Shown one piece after another: positions 49,789 to 58,660 of a stretch of 64,000 bases of DNA. Location: contig DAOTXX010000071.1 of assembly GCA_034434835.1 (NCBI GenBank), positions 82,885-146,884 of the forward strand, in the 5' to 3' direction. Position 1 is the first letter of the stretch. Every line of letters begins with the position of its first letter. The notes beneath the pieces were generated by a model. That model saw nothing but the letters and a program-made list of their open reading frames with translations. It did no database searches and was not told the DNA's origin. This DNA comes from JBGLNJ01 sp034434835. Lineage in GTDB: Bacteria > Chloroflexota > Anaerolineae > Fen-1058. The translations under genes were made by a program, and so were the position numbers.

Positions 49789-52035
49789 TCATTCGTATCG
49801 AAGCGCCTCAATAGGGCGCAAGTTTGCCGCGCGCCAGGCCGGATAGAGACCACCTACCACGCCCGCGATCATCGCGACCACGATTGCCTGCACGAACAAC
49901 TGGGGCGTATAGAGCGGCCTGATCGCACCTCCCCATATCCCGGCCATGCCGATCAAGTCGCCCAATCCCAATCCCAGCGGAATACCACACAAGCCGCCTA
50001 CCGTTCCTAAAACCAGCGACTCTTTCAGAATCATTCCCAATATTTGCCGCCGCCGCCAGCCCAGGCTGCGCAACACGCCGATCTCGCGCGTCCGCTCCAG
50101 GACGCTCATCAACATCGTGTTCAACATCCCTACCGCGCCGATGAACACGGCCAGCAAAGAGATCTGATCCGCCATCTCTTGCATCACGCGAAAATCGCTC
50201 GTGCTCTCACCGAGTTCCGAGGTGAGGGAAAACTCTATCCCTGGGAACCTGGCCTCCAGGTCATTCCGCACCGCCTCAACCTGCCCCGGGTCGCGCAGGC
50301 TGATGAGGTAGAACTGCACCTGGCGCGGCTTGCCGGTGAGAACCTGCGCGTCGCGCAGGTCAATGACCACCCCGGCGTCCTCAAAGGCCTGGCCCGTCTC
50401 GTAGATACCGACCACGCGAAAGTTGCTGTTCAACATACGGAACGTGTCGCCCACCTTCAGCCCCATCTGCTCTGCCACCATCCGGCCGACGATGACCTGG
50501 TGGCGGCCTGTCAACGACTGCCCCTCGATGATGCGATAGCGGCGGATGGCAAGCTCATGCGGATAGTAACCATACACGATCAGCATGGGCATCTCGGGGG
50601 TGCTGACGCCAGTCCAGAACATGCCGGAAACAGCATCTATGTCGGGCCGGCCGGCGAGGCGCGTCCCGATCTGCTCGTCAATCGCGCTAAAGTCCATGTC
50701 AATGTCCGCTTCGGCAGCGAACAGGTCGGTCTGACTATCCCGCATCATCACGTTAAATGCTCCCAACATACCCCAGGCGACCCCTCCCAAAGCGACGATG
50801 GCGGCGATGCTCACACCGATGCTCAAAAGAGTGAGCGCCGTGCGTGTGCGCCGCCGTAAAAGGCTGCGCACAGTGATCCCACCAGGCAGCCGGGGGACGC
50901 GCGCTCCGCCTCCTGTCCCGCCCTCATATTGCAATGCCTCCACTGGCTGCAAGCGGCTGGCCCACCAGGCCGGATACGCCCCGCCCACCAGCCCCAGCAC
51001 GATCACGGTGGCCAGGGCGCGGGCGAAAACATCGGGGGTCAGTTGATTCCCGAACACGCCTAACAGAGCACCGGACTCGGTGATCGCCACCAGAGCCAGC
51101 ACTCCCAGCACGCTGCCCACCACTCCGCCCAACAGGGCCAGGAAGAGAGCCTCTCCCAGGATCATCGCCATCACCTGCCGCCGCCGCCAGCCCAGGCTAC
51201 GCAGCACGCCAATCTCGTGCGTGCGCTCAAAGACTGACATAAAGAGCGTATTGGTCATGCCGATCCCACCGATGACAATAGCCAGACCCGCGACCGCCAT
51301 CGCAATCCCGTCCAATAACTCGAGCAACTGTTCTTGATTGGCAAATCCTGCCGAGGTCGAGACGGTTAAATCCGGAAAGAGCCGTTCTATCCGCGCCCGC
51401 AATTGGTCAACCCGGCCAGGGTCCTTGAGTTTGATGTAAAGCATCGAGACACGGCGGGGCTGTAAGGCCAACGTCTGCGCCTCTCGCAGAGGCACAACGG
51501 CGGCAGCGTCTTCAAACCCGACGCCGGTCTCGTAAATCCCGACGACGCGGAAGGCGCTGTCGGTGATGCGGATCATATCGCCCACCTGCAAACCCAGGCT
51601 CTGCGCCGCCCGCTGGCCCAGGATGAGGGGCTTGCCGCGCACACTGCGCGCACTCGAAAGCGACTGCCCCTCGCGGATGCGAAAGTGATCAATGGCAAAC
51701 CCGTCAGGTTCGTGACCAAAGATAAAGAGATAATTTCTGTTGTCAATCAAGGCATTGGAATAGAGCATGCCGTCCACGTCGGCCACTTCGGGCAGAGCGC
51801 GCACCTCGTCGGCCACCGCTTCGTCAAAGCTGCTGACCAGCGCGCTCAGCCCGGCGGCCTGGGTGAGCACCAGATCGGCCTGGCTGCCCTGGGTCATCGC
51901 AGCAAAGCCAGCTCTTATCCCTTTGGCCACCGCGCCCAGCGCAACGATGGTCGCCACGCCGATGGCAATGCCGAACAACGTGAGGAGGGTGCGCGTTTTG
52001 CGGCGGAACAGGTTTTTGAACATCAAGGTTGCCAC
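49789..52035 (-). CDS. Twin-fused FtsX/MacB-type ABC permease (first copy)
   Basis: 748 residues, made of two similar halves, each with an N-terminal membrane helix (FRRKTRTLLTLFGIAIGVATIVALG; LLRRRTRTALTLLSIGVSIAAIVALGG), a large extracytoplasmic MacB_PCD domain and three C-terminal helices (FtsX). Each half repeats the conserved 'NT(L/M)(L/F)MSV.ERT.EIGVLRSLGWRRRQ' and the end 'PAW(W/R)A..L.P(V/I)EAL.YE'. A normal MacB permease is one half (about 400 residues) and works as a dimer, so here the dimer is one chain. The GTG start at 52035 is uncertain; an ATG at 52023 is also in frame. It pairs with the ATPase and adaptor downstream. Confidence 0.9.
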   Translation of the reverse strand: MATLMFKNLFRRKTRTLLTLFGIAIGVATIVALGAVAKGIRAGFAAMTQGSQADLVLTQAAGLSALVSSFDEAVADEVRALPEVADVDGMLYSNALIDNRNYLFIFGHEPDGFAIDHFRIREGQSLSSARSVRGKPLILGQRAAQSLGLQVGDMIRITDSAFRVVGIYETGVGFEDAAAVVPLREAQTLALQPRRVSMLYIKLKDPGRVDQLRARIERLFPDLTVSTSAGFANQEQLLELLDGIAMAVAGLAIVIGGIGMTNTLFMSVFERTHEIGVLRSLGWRRRQVMAMILGEALFLALLGGVVGSVLGVLALVAITESGALLGVFGNQLTPDVFARALATVIVLGLVGGAYPAWWASRLQPVEALQYEGGTGGGARVPRLPGGITVRSLLRRRTRTALTLLSIGVSIAAIVALGGVAWGMLGAFNVMMRDSQTDLFAAEADIDMDFSAIDEQIGTRLAGRPDIDAVSGMFWTGVSTPEMPMLIVYGYYPHELAIRRYRIIEGQSLTGRHQVIVGRMVAEQMGLKVGDTFRMLNSNFRVVGIYETGQAFEDAGVVIDLRDAQVLTGKPRQVQFYLISLRDPGQVEAVRNDLEARFPGIEFSLTSELGESTSDFRVMQEMADQISLLAVFIGAVGMLNTMLMSVLERTREIGVLRSLGWRRRQILGMILKESLVLGTVGGLCGIPLGLGLGDLIGMAGIWGGAIRPLYTPQLFVQAIVVAMIAGVVGGLYPAWRAANLRPIEALRYE

Positions 52036-52056
52036 TGCCCCACGCTCCCCACACTG

Positions 52057-52839
52057 CTACTTCCTGCCAACGAATAGCCCGTATCCCATTTGCTGGACCA
52101 CGTCCAGTGGCGCGTCAAACATCTCCTTGATGGACTGCCTGACTGCCGGATTCGTGATGTACAAGCGCAGCAAGCGGCCCCAGGCTCTCACCGCCCACCA
52201 CCAACCGACCCACTGGATCCGATCCTTAACTTCCCTGCGGGGGTCAATCTGGCAGAGTTCCACTATCCTGTCCCGCAGCCCGGATTCCTCCCACAACGCC
52301 TGCCAGGTCGCAGCACTCAGAATATCGGTGCCTAGACCGAGTGAAGTTTGCGCCCGCGCGACCAGCTCAGAGGGCGCCTCCGCGATCCAGAATGTCTCAT
52401 TCAGCCCCACATATCCCCCAGGCCTGGTCACACGCACACATTCTCGAATCGCGCGCGGCTTGTCTTTTACGAATGCAAGCACGGATTCGCAAAAGACGAC
52501 GTCGAACCGGTCCGCCTCGAAGGGCAGATCGAGCACGTCGGCAACCCGAAACTCGACCTTGTCCTCGACCCGCTCCTCTCTGGCGCGTTGTCGTGACCAT
52601 TCAATCATCTTTTCCGAGATGTCAACGCCCACTACACGGCAACCGTACTTGCTGGCGATGTAGGTGGAGCCGACGCCAATGCCGCAGCCTACATTCAGAA
52701 CCTCCTGAGCATCTTGAATGTGGCAGAGCGCCAGGAGCTTGTCCGTCGCCGCAAACCCGCCATTGTGTTTGGTAATGCCAACATAGGCTTGGAAGTCGAG
52801 ATAATTCAAGCCCAATTGAGCATTCTCTTTTGTCGCCAT
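52057..52839 (-). CDS. SAM-dependent methyltransferase (first of tandem pair)
   Basis: 260 residues, class I methyltransferase. Motif I is LNVGCGIGVGSTYIASKYGCRVVGVDISEKMI, followed by the acidic VEFRVADVLDLPFEADRFDVVFCESVLAF and the post-motif VTRPGGYVGLNETFWI. The size and the cluster of Tyr/Trp residues at the C-terminus resemble methyltransferases that act on small or lipid-like molecules (ubiquinone/sterol-type Methyltransf_11). The substrate is unknown. It shares clear similarity with the next gene upstream (52861-53628), so the pair arose by duplication. Location next to exporter genes suggests the product is modified before export, an inference. Confidence 0.87.
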   Translation of the reverse strand: MATKENAQLGLNYLDFQAYVGITKHNGGFAATDKLLALCHIQDAQEVLNVGCGIGVGSTYIASKYGCRVVGVDISEKMIEWSRQRAREERVEDKVEFRVADVLDLPFEADRFDVVFCESVLAFVKDKPRAIRECVRVTRPGGYVGLNETFWIAEAPSELVARAQTSLGLGTDILSAATWQALWEESGLRDRIVELCQIDPRREVKDRIQWVGWWWAVRAWGRLLRLYITNPAVRQSIKEMFDAPLDVVQQMGYGLFVGRK

Positions 52840-52860
52840 GGCCGTTTCTCCTTATGCTCC

Positions 52861-53628
52861 TCACTTTCTCCCCACGAACACCGCATACCCCAGATATTCG
52901 AACGTGCCTTCAGGGAGACGCCGTCGCTCCTGCATGTATTTTCTGAAAGCCGGGCTCTGGAGAGACAGGCGCAGCGTTCGATACGCCATGCGGAGAAAAT
53001 CCCGCAGCCCATAGCGCCAAACCTGGCTGGATTCGCGCCGGGGATCGAACTTGTAGGCCCGCACGATAATGTCCTTCAGCCCGGCCGTTTCCAGGAGCCT
53101 CACCCACTCGTCAGAAGTCGGAATGTCCGGCTCAATGCCCCAGAAGCGTCTGATCCGTTTGGCGGACTCGACCGGCGGCGTCTTGAGCCAAAACTGTTCA
53201 TTCAGCCCCACATATCCGCCTGGCCTAGTCACCCGCGCAAGCTCGAGTATCACCTTTTGTTTATCCTCGATGAACGTAGCGACCGACTCGCACATGACGA
53301 TGTCGAACAGCGCGGTCTCGAAGGGAAGGTCTTGCGCATCGGCTACCTTGAATTCGACGCGGTCCCTCACCCTCTGCCGCTGCGCCCTTTCATTCGCGTT
53401 GGCGATCATCGCTTCACGCAGGTCCACGCCGATCACCCGGCAGCCATATTGCTTCGCCAGGTAACAAGTGGTCGCTCCAACGCCGCAGCCAACGTCCAGG
53501 ACGTAGGTGTCCTTGCTGATATGGCACAGCTCACACAGTTCCCGGGTGGTCTCTAGCCCTCCCATGTGCTTTGTCGTGCCAACATAGGCTTGCAGGTCGA
53601 GGTAGGAAACCTCCGGTTCCGTTTTCAC
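52861..53628 (-). CDS. SAM-dependent methyltransferase (second of tandem pair)
   Basis: 255 residues, same layout as its neighbour: YLDLQAYVGTTKHMGGLETTRELCELCHI at the start, motif I LDVGCGVGATTCYLAKQYGCRVIGVD, then VEFKVADAQDLPFETALFDIVMCESVATF and VTRPGGYVGLNEQFWL. The shared opening 'YLD.QAYVG.TKH.GG....' is not part of the general methyltransferase fold and marks a family-specific N-terminus. It lies 21 nt upstream of its paralogue in the same direction, so both are likely one transcript. Confidence 0.87.
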   Translation of the reverse strand: MKTEPEVSYLDLQAYVGTTKHMGGLETTRELCELCHISKDTYVLDVGCGVGATTCYLAKQYGCRVIGVDLREAMIANANERAQRQRVRDRVEFKVADAQDLPFETALFDIVMCESVATFIEDKQKVILELARVTRPGGYVGLNEQFWLKTPPVESAKRIRRFWGIEPDIPTSDEWVRLLETAGLKDIIVRAYKFDPRRESSQVWRYGLRDFLRMAYRTLRLSLQSPAFRKYMQERRRLPEGTFEYLGYAVFVGRK

Positions 53629-53977
53629 TTCGCACCTCTTGCGTTTAATGCGAAATTGTCATTGCGAGCCGCTGGAGGCGGCGAAGCAATCTCCTCGTGG
53701 CAGAAGGTAATTGCTTTGCCTCCTGGCGGGCATTGCTCAGAAACTTGCGTCTTGGTCAGTGTGTGCCCGCCCGCCGACACCTGCACTTGCGCTGCGCGCC
53801 AGCGCAGGTGCAAGTGTGAACTCGGCGGGCTACGGAACTACGCCGGACAAGTCCGGCTTTTTAGCCCGATTCATCGGGCACGGCTTTGTAGCGCGGCGAG
53901 TTCATCGCCGCGCGGCTCCGCACTGACAAGTCAACTCAGTATAACAATGACAGCAGCCAAGCAGTTACTCCATGCGA
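53629..53977. other. Repeat-containing intergenic region
   Basis: 349 bp without a gene. It holds a CATTGCGAGCCGC...GGCGAAGCAATCT repeat (53659-53693) also seen near 16.75 kb and 63.93 kb. It also holds a GCGCTGCGCGCCAGCGCAGG palindromic block near 53785-53810 and a GGCGGC-rich stretch at 53890-53930. No promoter was recognised. Confidence 0.5.
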
Positions 53978-54700
53978 CTACCAGATGCCCGGCAGTAAGC
54001 GATAGTGCACTCGCTCCGCATACTCTTTGTAGCCATCCAGTTCGTTCAGCAGCGTCCTGTCCTCCAGTGCGGTCCGCACAATCATGAGCACGGCCGCTAG
54101 TCCGCCAGGGATGAGCGCCCACACTGAGCCTAGCATCACTGGCGCGGCGAGATACATGGCGACCCCACCGACATACGCCGGGTGACGCACAAATCGGTAT
54201 GGCCCGCCAGTGGCGACGGTGTGGCCTCGCTCCTTCTGGATGCGAACGATCTGGGAAAAGAACGCGTTCGCAGCCGTGGCCCAGACGGTCAGCGCATAGC
54301 CCAGCACGACGATCACCAGCGCGGCGACCTGAAGCGATGGCGAAATCCCCACCGTCCATCCATAGCGCACATCCAGTCCTGCCACGATATAGCAAGCAAT
54401 TAAGGCCAGGCCAACGATGCTCATGATCACGGAATCCCAGGCTTTGGCGTCCTTTCTGGGGCCAGTGCGTTCTGCAAGCAATTCAGGGTTTCGAGGAATC
54501 ACGACCAATGCGGTCGCGCCGACCCAAAGCGCGGTGATGACGACAAATGCCCATCCCATCACCCAATCCCAGCGGCCCGCCGAGAGGAATAGGACAACTG
54601 CCTGCCCCAGCACGCCCATCGTCTCTCTGAACAGCCACCGGATCACTCCGCGGGTTGTGTCAGATTTTTTCTTTTGTTCAACGGGTGGATTGGTATTCAT
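53978..54700 (-). CDS. Isoprenylcysteine methyltransferase-like membrane protein (copy 1)
   Basis: 240 residues from the ATG at 54700, aligned with the start of its paralogue. Five to six hydrophobic segments precede the conserved C-terminal motif ERGHTVATGGPYRFVRHPAYVGGVAMYLAAPVMLGS and LLNELDGYKEYAERVHYRLLPGIW, which is the SAM-binding part of the ICMT/PEMT family (phospholipid or isoprenylcysteine methyltransferases). Bacterial members methylate lipids or unknown substrates. It is a duplicate of the gene at 54766-55482, and the duplication also copied the 3' end of the neighbouring permease gene (see 54712-54759). Confidence 0.85.
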   Translation of the reverse strand: MNTNPPVEQKKKSDTTRGVIRWLFRETMGVLGQAVVLFLSAGRWDWVMGWAFVVITALWVGATALVVIPRNPELLAERTGPRKDAKAWDSVIMSIVGLALIACYIVAGLDVRYGWTVGISPSLQVAALVIVVLGYALTVWATAANAFFSQIVRIQKERGHTVATGGPYRFVRHPAYVGGVAMYLAAPVMLGSVWALIPGGLAAVLMIVRTALEDRTLLNELDGYKEYAERVHYRLLPGIW

Positions 54701-54711
54701 TCTTGCTTCCA

Positions 54712-54759
54712 TTACTCGTATCGCAAGGCTTCCACTGGGCTGAGGTTCGCCACGCCAAG
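54712..54759 (-). pseudogene. Vestigial 3' end of an ABC permease gene
   Basis: The minus strand reads G-VANLSPVEALRYE-stop, identical over 12 residues to the C-terminus of the permease at 55511 (RAANLSPVEALRYE-stop). No upstream permease sequence remains; the preceding bases belong to the second ICMT gene. It marks one border of a tandem duplication. Confidence 0.85.
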
Positions 54760-54765
54760 CGATTT

Positions 54766-55482
54766 TTACCAGACTCCCGGCAGCAAGCGATAGCGTACCC
54801 GCGCGGCATAATCTTTATAGCCATCAAGCTCGGCCTGGAGCGTCTTGTCCTCAAGCGCCGTGCGGACGACTATAAGGCCCATCACAAGCCCCGCCGGGAT
54901 GAGCGCCCACAACGAGCCGAGCGCGAGCGAGGTTGCGATCCAGGATGCGATATAACTGACGTACCCCGGATGGCGCACATATCGGTAGGGTCCGCCGCTG
55001 GCAACAGTATGCCCCCGCTCTTTCTGGATGCGAACAGTACCCGAGAAGAACTTGTTGGACGCCATCGCCCAGGTGAACAGGCCCTGCGCCAGGGCATAGA
55101 GAATCAACGCGACGAGATGGACCGCCACAGCCAATGGTAGCGACCACCCGAAGCGTTTATCCAGCCCGGCCACGATCAACGTGCCCAACGTGGGGGTGAT
55201 GAGGAGGATACCGAGCACTTTGTCCCAACTTTTGGTATCTTCTTTGATCTGCCCTCGCTCTGCGATCAACTCCGGGGGCAGGACCAAGGCGTTGATGGCC
55301 ACAATGCCCACACCCACGCCCAGATAAGCCCAGGCCCACACCCAATCCAGGCGGCCCGAGGCGATAAACAAGATCGCTGCCAGGATCAGGAATTGGACAA
55401 CGACTTGCAGCATCCTTTTTCGGACCCTGCTTGTCAGGTCGGACTTTACGTTTGGTTGATTGACCGATGCATTGGCGTTCAT
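54766..55482 (-). CDS. Isoprenylcysteine methyltransferase-like membrane protein (copy 2)
   Basis: 238 residues, paralogue of the neighbour downstream. The hallmark stretch is FFSGTVRIQKERGHTVASGGPYRYVRHPGYVSYIASWIATSLALGSLWALIPAG, with the final LDGYKDYAARVRYRLLPGVW. Membrane helices occupy most of the first 130 residues. The start lies 28 nt after the permease stop on the same strand. The two copies differ mainly in the N-terminal 40 residues, so they may methylate different lipids. Confidence 0.85.
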   Translation of the reverse strand: MNANASVNQPNVKSDLTSRVRKRMLQVVVQFLILAAILFIASGRLDWVWAWAYLGVGVGIVAINALVLPPELIAERGQIKEDTKSWDKVLGILLITPTLGTLIVAGLDKRFGWSLPLAVAVHLVALILYALAQGLFTWAMASNKFFSGTVRIQKERGHTVASGGPYRYVRHPGYVSYIASWIATSLALGSLWALIPAGLVMGLIVVRTALEDKTLQAELDGYKDYAARVRYRLLPGVW

Positions 55483-55510
55483 TATTTGAGTTCCTTTCCC
55501 TCTGCTCCGA

Positions 55511-57796
55511 TTATTCGTATCGCAAGGCTTCCACCGGACTCAGGTTCGCCGCGCGCCAGGCCGGATACAGTCCGCCGACGGCACCCAGCAAAATCGCAAT
55601 GGCGAGCGTCTGCGCCAACAAGCCAGGCGAGAGAACGACCACCAGCCACGTTCCCCACATCGGGATTTGTTGGAACAGCAAGCTCAACGCCAACGCCAGC
55701 ACGATGCCGATCACCACGCCAATCAGACTGAGCGCCAGCGATTCCTTGAGAACCATCGCCAGCACGCGCCTGCGTCGCCAGCCCAGCGCGCGCAGCGTGC
55801 CGATCTCGCGCGTGCGCTCAAAGACGCTCATGATCATCGTGTTCATCATGCCGATGCCGCCCACGATGATCGCCAGTCCGCTGATGGCCCACACCATCGC
55901 GTACGTGTTCTGCATCTCCGGCATGATCTCGTTCGTCTCGCTCGAAAGTGCGGCTGTCACTTCTGGGATGTTGGCCTTGATTTGCGCCCGGACGGCTTCG
56001 ACCTGACTCGGGTCCTTGACCTTGATGCCGTACAGTGAGACCTGACGCGGCTTGCCCAGAATTGCCTGCCCGTCACGCATGGAAATCACCGCGCTGCTTT
56101 CTTCCCAGGAGATGCCTGTCTCAAAGAGGCCCACCAGGCGAAAGCCCATCTCGCCCAACCGCACCGTGTCGCCCACACGCACCTTGAGCATGTCGGCAGC
56201 CGGGCGGCCCAGCAGCATCTCACGGCTGCCCGACAGCCCACGTCCCTCGATGATTTTGTAGTGCCTCTGGTAATATGGCTCCTGGGGATCGTAAGCCAGG
56301 ATGAGGAGAAACGGCACGTCAGGGTTGTCCATCATCATCGCGCTGGCGATCATGCCAGACACACTGGCCACGCCCGGCATCGCCGCGATCTGCTTGCCCA
56401 CACGCTCGTCAATCGCGCTGTAGGCCAGGTCGGACGAACCGGCCTGGCGCACCATCAAATCCACTTCACCCGCGCCAAACATCTTGACAAACTCGCGCAT
56501 CATCCCGTCCGCCATGCCGGAGAGCGCCACGACCGCCATCAAGCCAATGCTGACGCCCGTGACCGTCATCGCGGTGCGCCCACGCCGGCTCCACAGCGAC
56601 CGGAGCGTTTCGCTCTTGCGCAGCCCAACTTGAAATTTGACATTTGACGTTTGAGATTTGCGACTTGCTCCTGCGCCGCCTTCGTATCGGAGCGCCTCCA
56701 CCGGCAATAACCGTGAGGCCCACCAGGCCGGGTACAATCCTCCGACGCCGCCCAGGAGAATGGCCGTCACCATGCCCTGCGCCAGGAGCGGCAGCGTGAC
56801 TTGGCCCTGCATAAAGGCGGCGAGCGCCGCACTTTGGCTCATCGGCGCAATCAGCGCTGCGCCCAGAGCGCAGCCCAGCGCCCCGCCGATCACGCCCAGC
56901 AAGACGCTTTCGCCCAGCACCATCACCGTCACCCGCTGTCGGCTCCAGCCCAGCGCGCGCAGCGTGCCGATCTCGCGCGTGCGCTCGAACGCGCTCATCA
57001 TCACAGTGTTCATCATGCCAATCCCGCCGATGACGACGGCCAGCAGCGCAATGCCCCAGGCAAAGCCCTGCATATACGTTACCATCTGCTGATCGTTAGC
57101 CGCCTGAGACGAGCCGGAAATGGTGAGCTTGGGATAGAGCTTTTCCAGCTTGGCGCGCACCGCGTCCAACTGGCGCGGGTCCTTGAGCTTGATCTGCACC
57201 GCGCCGACCTGGCGATGTTTCTGCAACAACGCTTGAGCGTCTGTCAGCGACATCACTGACGCGGCGTCCTCAAACCCGCTGCCCGTGGCATAGATGCCGA
57301 CGATGCGAAAGCTCCCGCCGGGCAACCGCAGGATTTCGCCTACCTTGAGCTTGAGCGCTTCGGATGCTTGCTTGCCCAAGAGAATCTCGCGCTGACCCGT
57401 TGTCTGACGCGACGCGCCAAGCATCTGCCCCTCGACCAGCTTGAAACGCTGGATACCGAACCCCTTGGGGTCGTAGCCAAAGACGAAAAAGTACGGCGCA
57501 CCGGGCGCCGTGACATTGCCCACGACGATGCCGCTAACGGCGCGCACTTCCGGCATGGTCTCCACCTGAGCTATGACGTCTTGGTCTACCCCGCTCATGG
57601 TGATGTCATACGAGCCTTTCTGTATCATCACCAGGTCGGCTCCACTGCCGGAAAACATCGAAACGTAACCCGTGCGCAGCCCCTCGCCCATCGCCCCCAG
57701 CGCCACGATCGTCGCTACGCCCACGGCAATGCCCGCCACCGTCAGCAACGTGCGCGTCTTTCTACGTGTGAGGTTCTTGAGGATTTGAGTCAACAT
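55511..57796 (-). CDS. Twin-fused FtsX/MacB-type ABC permease (second copy)
   Basis: 761 residues from the ATG at 57796 (GGGAAC upstream; a longer in-frame start lies in the terminator). Same two-half architecture as the permease at 49.8 kb: each half has one N-terminal helix (NLTRRKTRTLLTVAGIAVGVATIVALG and LWSRRGRTAMTVTGVSIGLMAVVALSG), a periplasmic-type domain and three helices. Both halves end in the PVEALRYE motif. The linker between halves (near residue 395) contains KSQTSNVKFQ, encoded by a heptameric DNA repeat (56629-56670). No ATPase gene is beside it, so it may use the ATPase at 47.6 kb. Confidence 0.9.
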   Translation of the reverse strand: MLTQILKNLTRRKTRTLLTVAGIAVGVATIVALGAMGEGLRTGYVSMFSGSGADLVMIQKGSYDITMSGVDQDVIAQVETMPEVRAVSGIVVGNVTAPGAPYFFVFGYDPKGFGIQRFKLVEGQMLGASRQTTGQREILLGKQASEALKLKVGEILRLPGGSFRIVGIYATGSGFEDAASVMSLTDAQALLQKHRQVGAVQIKLKDPRQLDAVRAKLEKLYPKLTISGSSQAANDQQMVTYMQGFAWGIALLAVVIGGIGMMNTVMMSAFERTREIGTLRALGWSRQRVTVMVLGESVLLGVIGGALGCALGAALIAPMSQSAALAAFMQGQVTLPLLAQGMVTAILLGGVGGLYPAWWASRLLPVEALRYEGGAGASRKSQTSNVKFQVGLRKSETLRSLWSRRGRTAMTVTGVSIGLMAVVALSGMADGMMREFVKMFGAGEVDLMVRQAGSSDLAYSAIDERVGKQIAAMPGVASVSGMIASAMMMDNPDVPFLLILAYDPQEPYYQRHYKIIEGRGLSGSREMLLGRPAADMLKVRVGDTVRLGEMGFRLVGLFETGISWEESSAVISMRDGQAILGKPRQVSLYGIKVKDPSQVEAVRAQIKANIPEVTAALSSETNEIMPEMQNTYAMVWAISGLAIIVGGIGMMNTMIMSVFERTREIGTLRALGWRRRRVLAMVLKESLALSLIGVVIGIVLALALSLLFQQIPMWGTWLVVVLSPGLLAQTLAIAILLGAVGGLYPAWRAANLSPVEALRYE
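56629..56670. repeat. Heptameric repeat inside the permease linker
   Basis: Six 7-bp units (CTTGAAA, TTTGACA, TTTGACG, TTTGAGA and two diverged). It is 42 bp, so it keeps the frame, and it encodes the hydrophilic linker between the two permease halves. Confidence 0.75.
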
Positions 57797-57814
57797 AGGT
57801 TCCCTGGGCAGACC

Positions 57815-57861
57815 AAAATAAAAAAACGTGTTTCGTGTTCCGCTGGCGCAACACGAAACAC
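57815..57861 (-). terminator. Intrinsic terminator after the TrmB-type gene
   Basis: On the minus strand a 12-bp perfect stem (GTGTTTCGTGTT / AACACGAAACAC, 10-nt loop) is followed by TTTTTTTATTTT. It lies 19 nt after the regulator stop and 18 nt before the permease start. The stem is itself built from 7-bp units (CGTGTTT; ACACGAA). Confidence 0.85.
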
Positions 57862-57879
57862 GGAACACGTCCACACATC

Positions 57880-58623
57880 TCACGGCTGGCGCGTGCGTTT
57901 ACGCTTGTGGGCCATCGCCTCGCCGATCTCGTGCCGCAAGCCCCACAGCGTCCACGCCACCATGTACGAGTTGGTCGTCCAGACGGCGCTCTCGCTGCGG
58001 TCCACCTCGCCCACGAGCGCCTCACGCCCGTCTACGACCAGCGTCAGGCCGTGTCCCAGCACGTGGCGCATGTACGGCCCTTCGGCGTGAACGACCACCT
58101 TCAAGCCCTGCGAGTCGTAGGGCACTGGCGAGACGACGGTCACGGCTACCTTGCGCGTTTTGGCTTGCTGGAGCCGGGTCAGCAGTTCGTCTATCTCGTC
58201 GTCGTCGCCGACCATCAGCATGACTTCTTTTTGCGCCCGTTCGAGCATCTGGTGCGCGTACGCCAGGATGTTGTCGCGCCCGGCAATGTTCCACGTCTGA
58301 CCGGGCATACTGGGCGAAGACCGCATCTGTTTAAAGCCTTCGCCCAACTTGTCCAGCGTGTCCTCAAACTCGTGCCGCATCCGGTCGAGCAGCAGGTCAG
58401 GCGGCACAGGCGTGTAGCGCACCGTGTCACCATATGACTGGGTCAAGACCGCGCCGCGCGTAATCAGCTTGCCCAGCACCTCGTAGATCGTCGAACGCGG
58501 CACGCCCGACTCTTTGGCCACCTGGTAGCCCGTGGCCGGGCTGCACTTTTGCAGCGCCACATAAACCTTGGCCTCGTATTCCGTGAACCCGACCGCCGTC
58601 AATTGCTCGACCAAACTCCCCAT
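57880..58623 (-). CDS. TrmB-family transcriptional regulator
   Basis: 247 residues. The N-terminal winged HTH is TrmB type (VEQLTAVGFTEYEAKVYVALQKCSPATGYQVAKESGVPRSTIYEVLGKLITRGAVL, residues about 5-60). A coiled-coil linker and a C-terminal PLD-like effector domain (NILAYAHQMLERAQKEVMLMVGDDDEIDELLTRL... AVWTTNSYMVAWTLWGLRHE) follow. TrmB proteins often sense sugars or other small molecules. The gene lies at the head of the minus-strand exporter island, behind its own strong promoter with a palindrome at the start site, and is followed by a terminator. It likely regulates itself and perhaps the MFS and ABC genes around it. Confidence 0.88.
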   Translation of the reverse strand: MGSLVEQLTAVGFTEYEAKVYVALQKCSPATGYQVAKESGVPRSTIYEVLGKLITRGAVLTQSYGDTVRYTPVPPDLLLDRMRHEFEDTLDKLGEGFKQMRSSPSMPGQTWNIAGRDNILAYAHQMLERAQKEVMLMVGDDDEIDELLTRLQQAKTRKVAVTVVSPVPYDSQGLKVVVHAEGPYMRHVLGHGLTLVVDGREALVGEVDRSESAVWTTNSYMVAWTLWGLRHEIGEAMAHKRKRTRQP

Positions 58624-58660
58624 CGGACACCTCCAAGTCGTCAGTCAACACACGTCCGAC

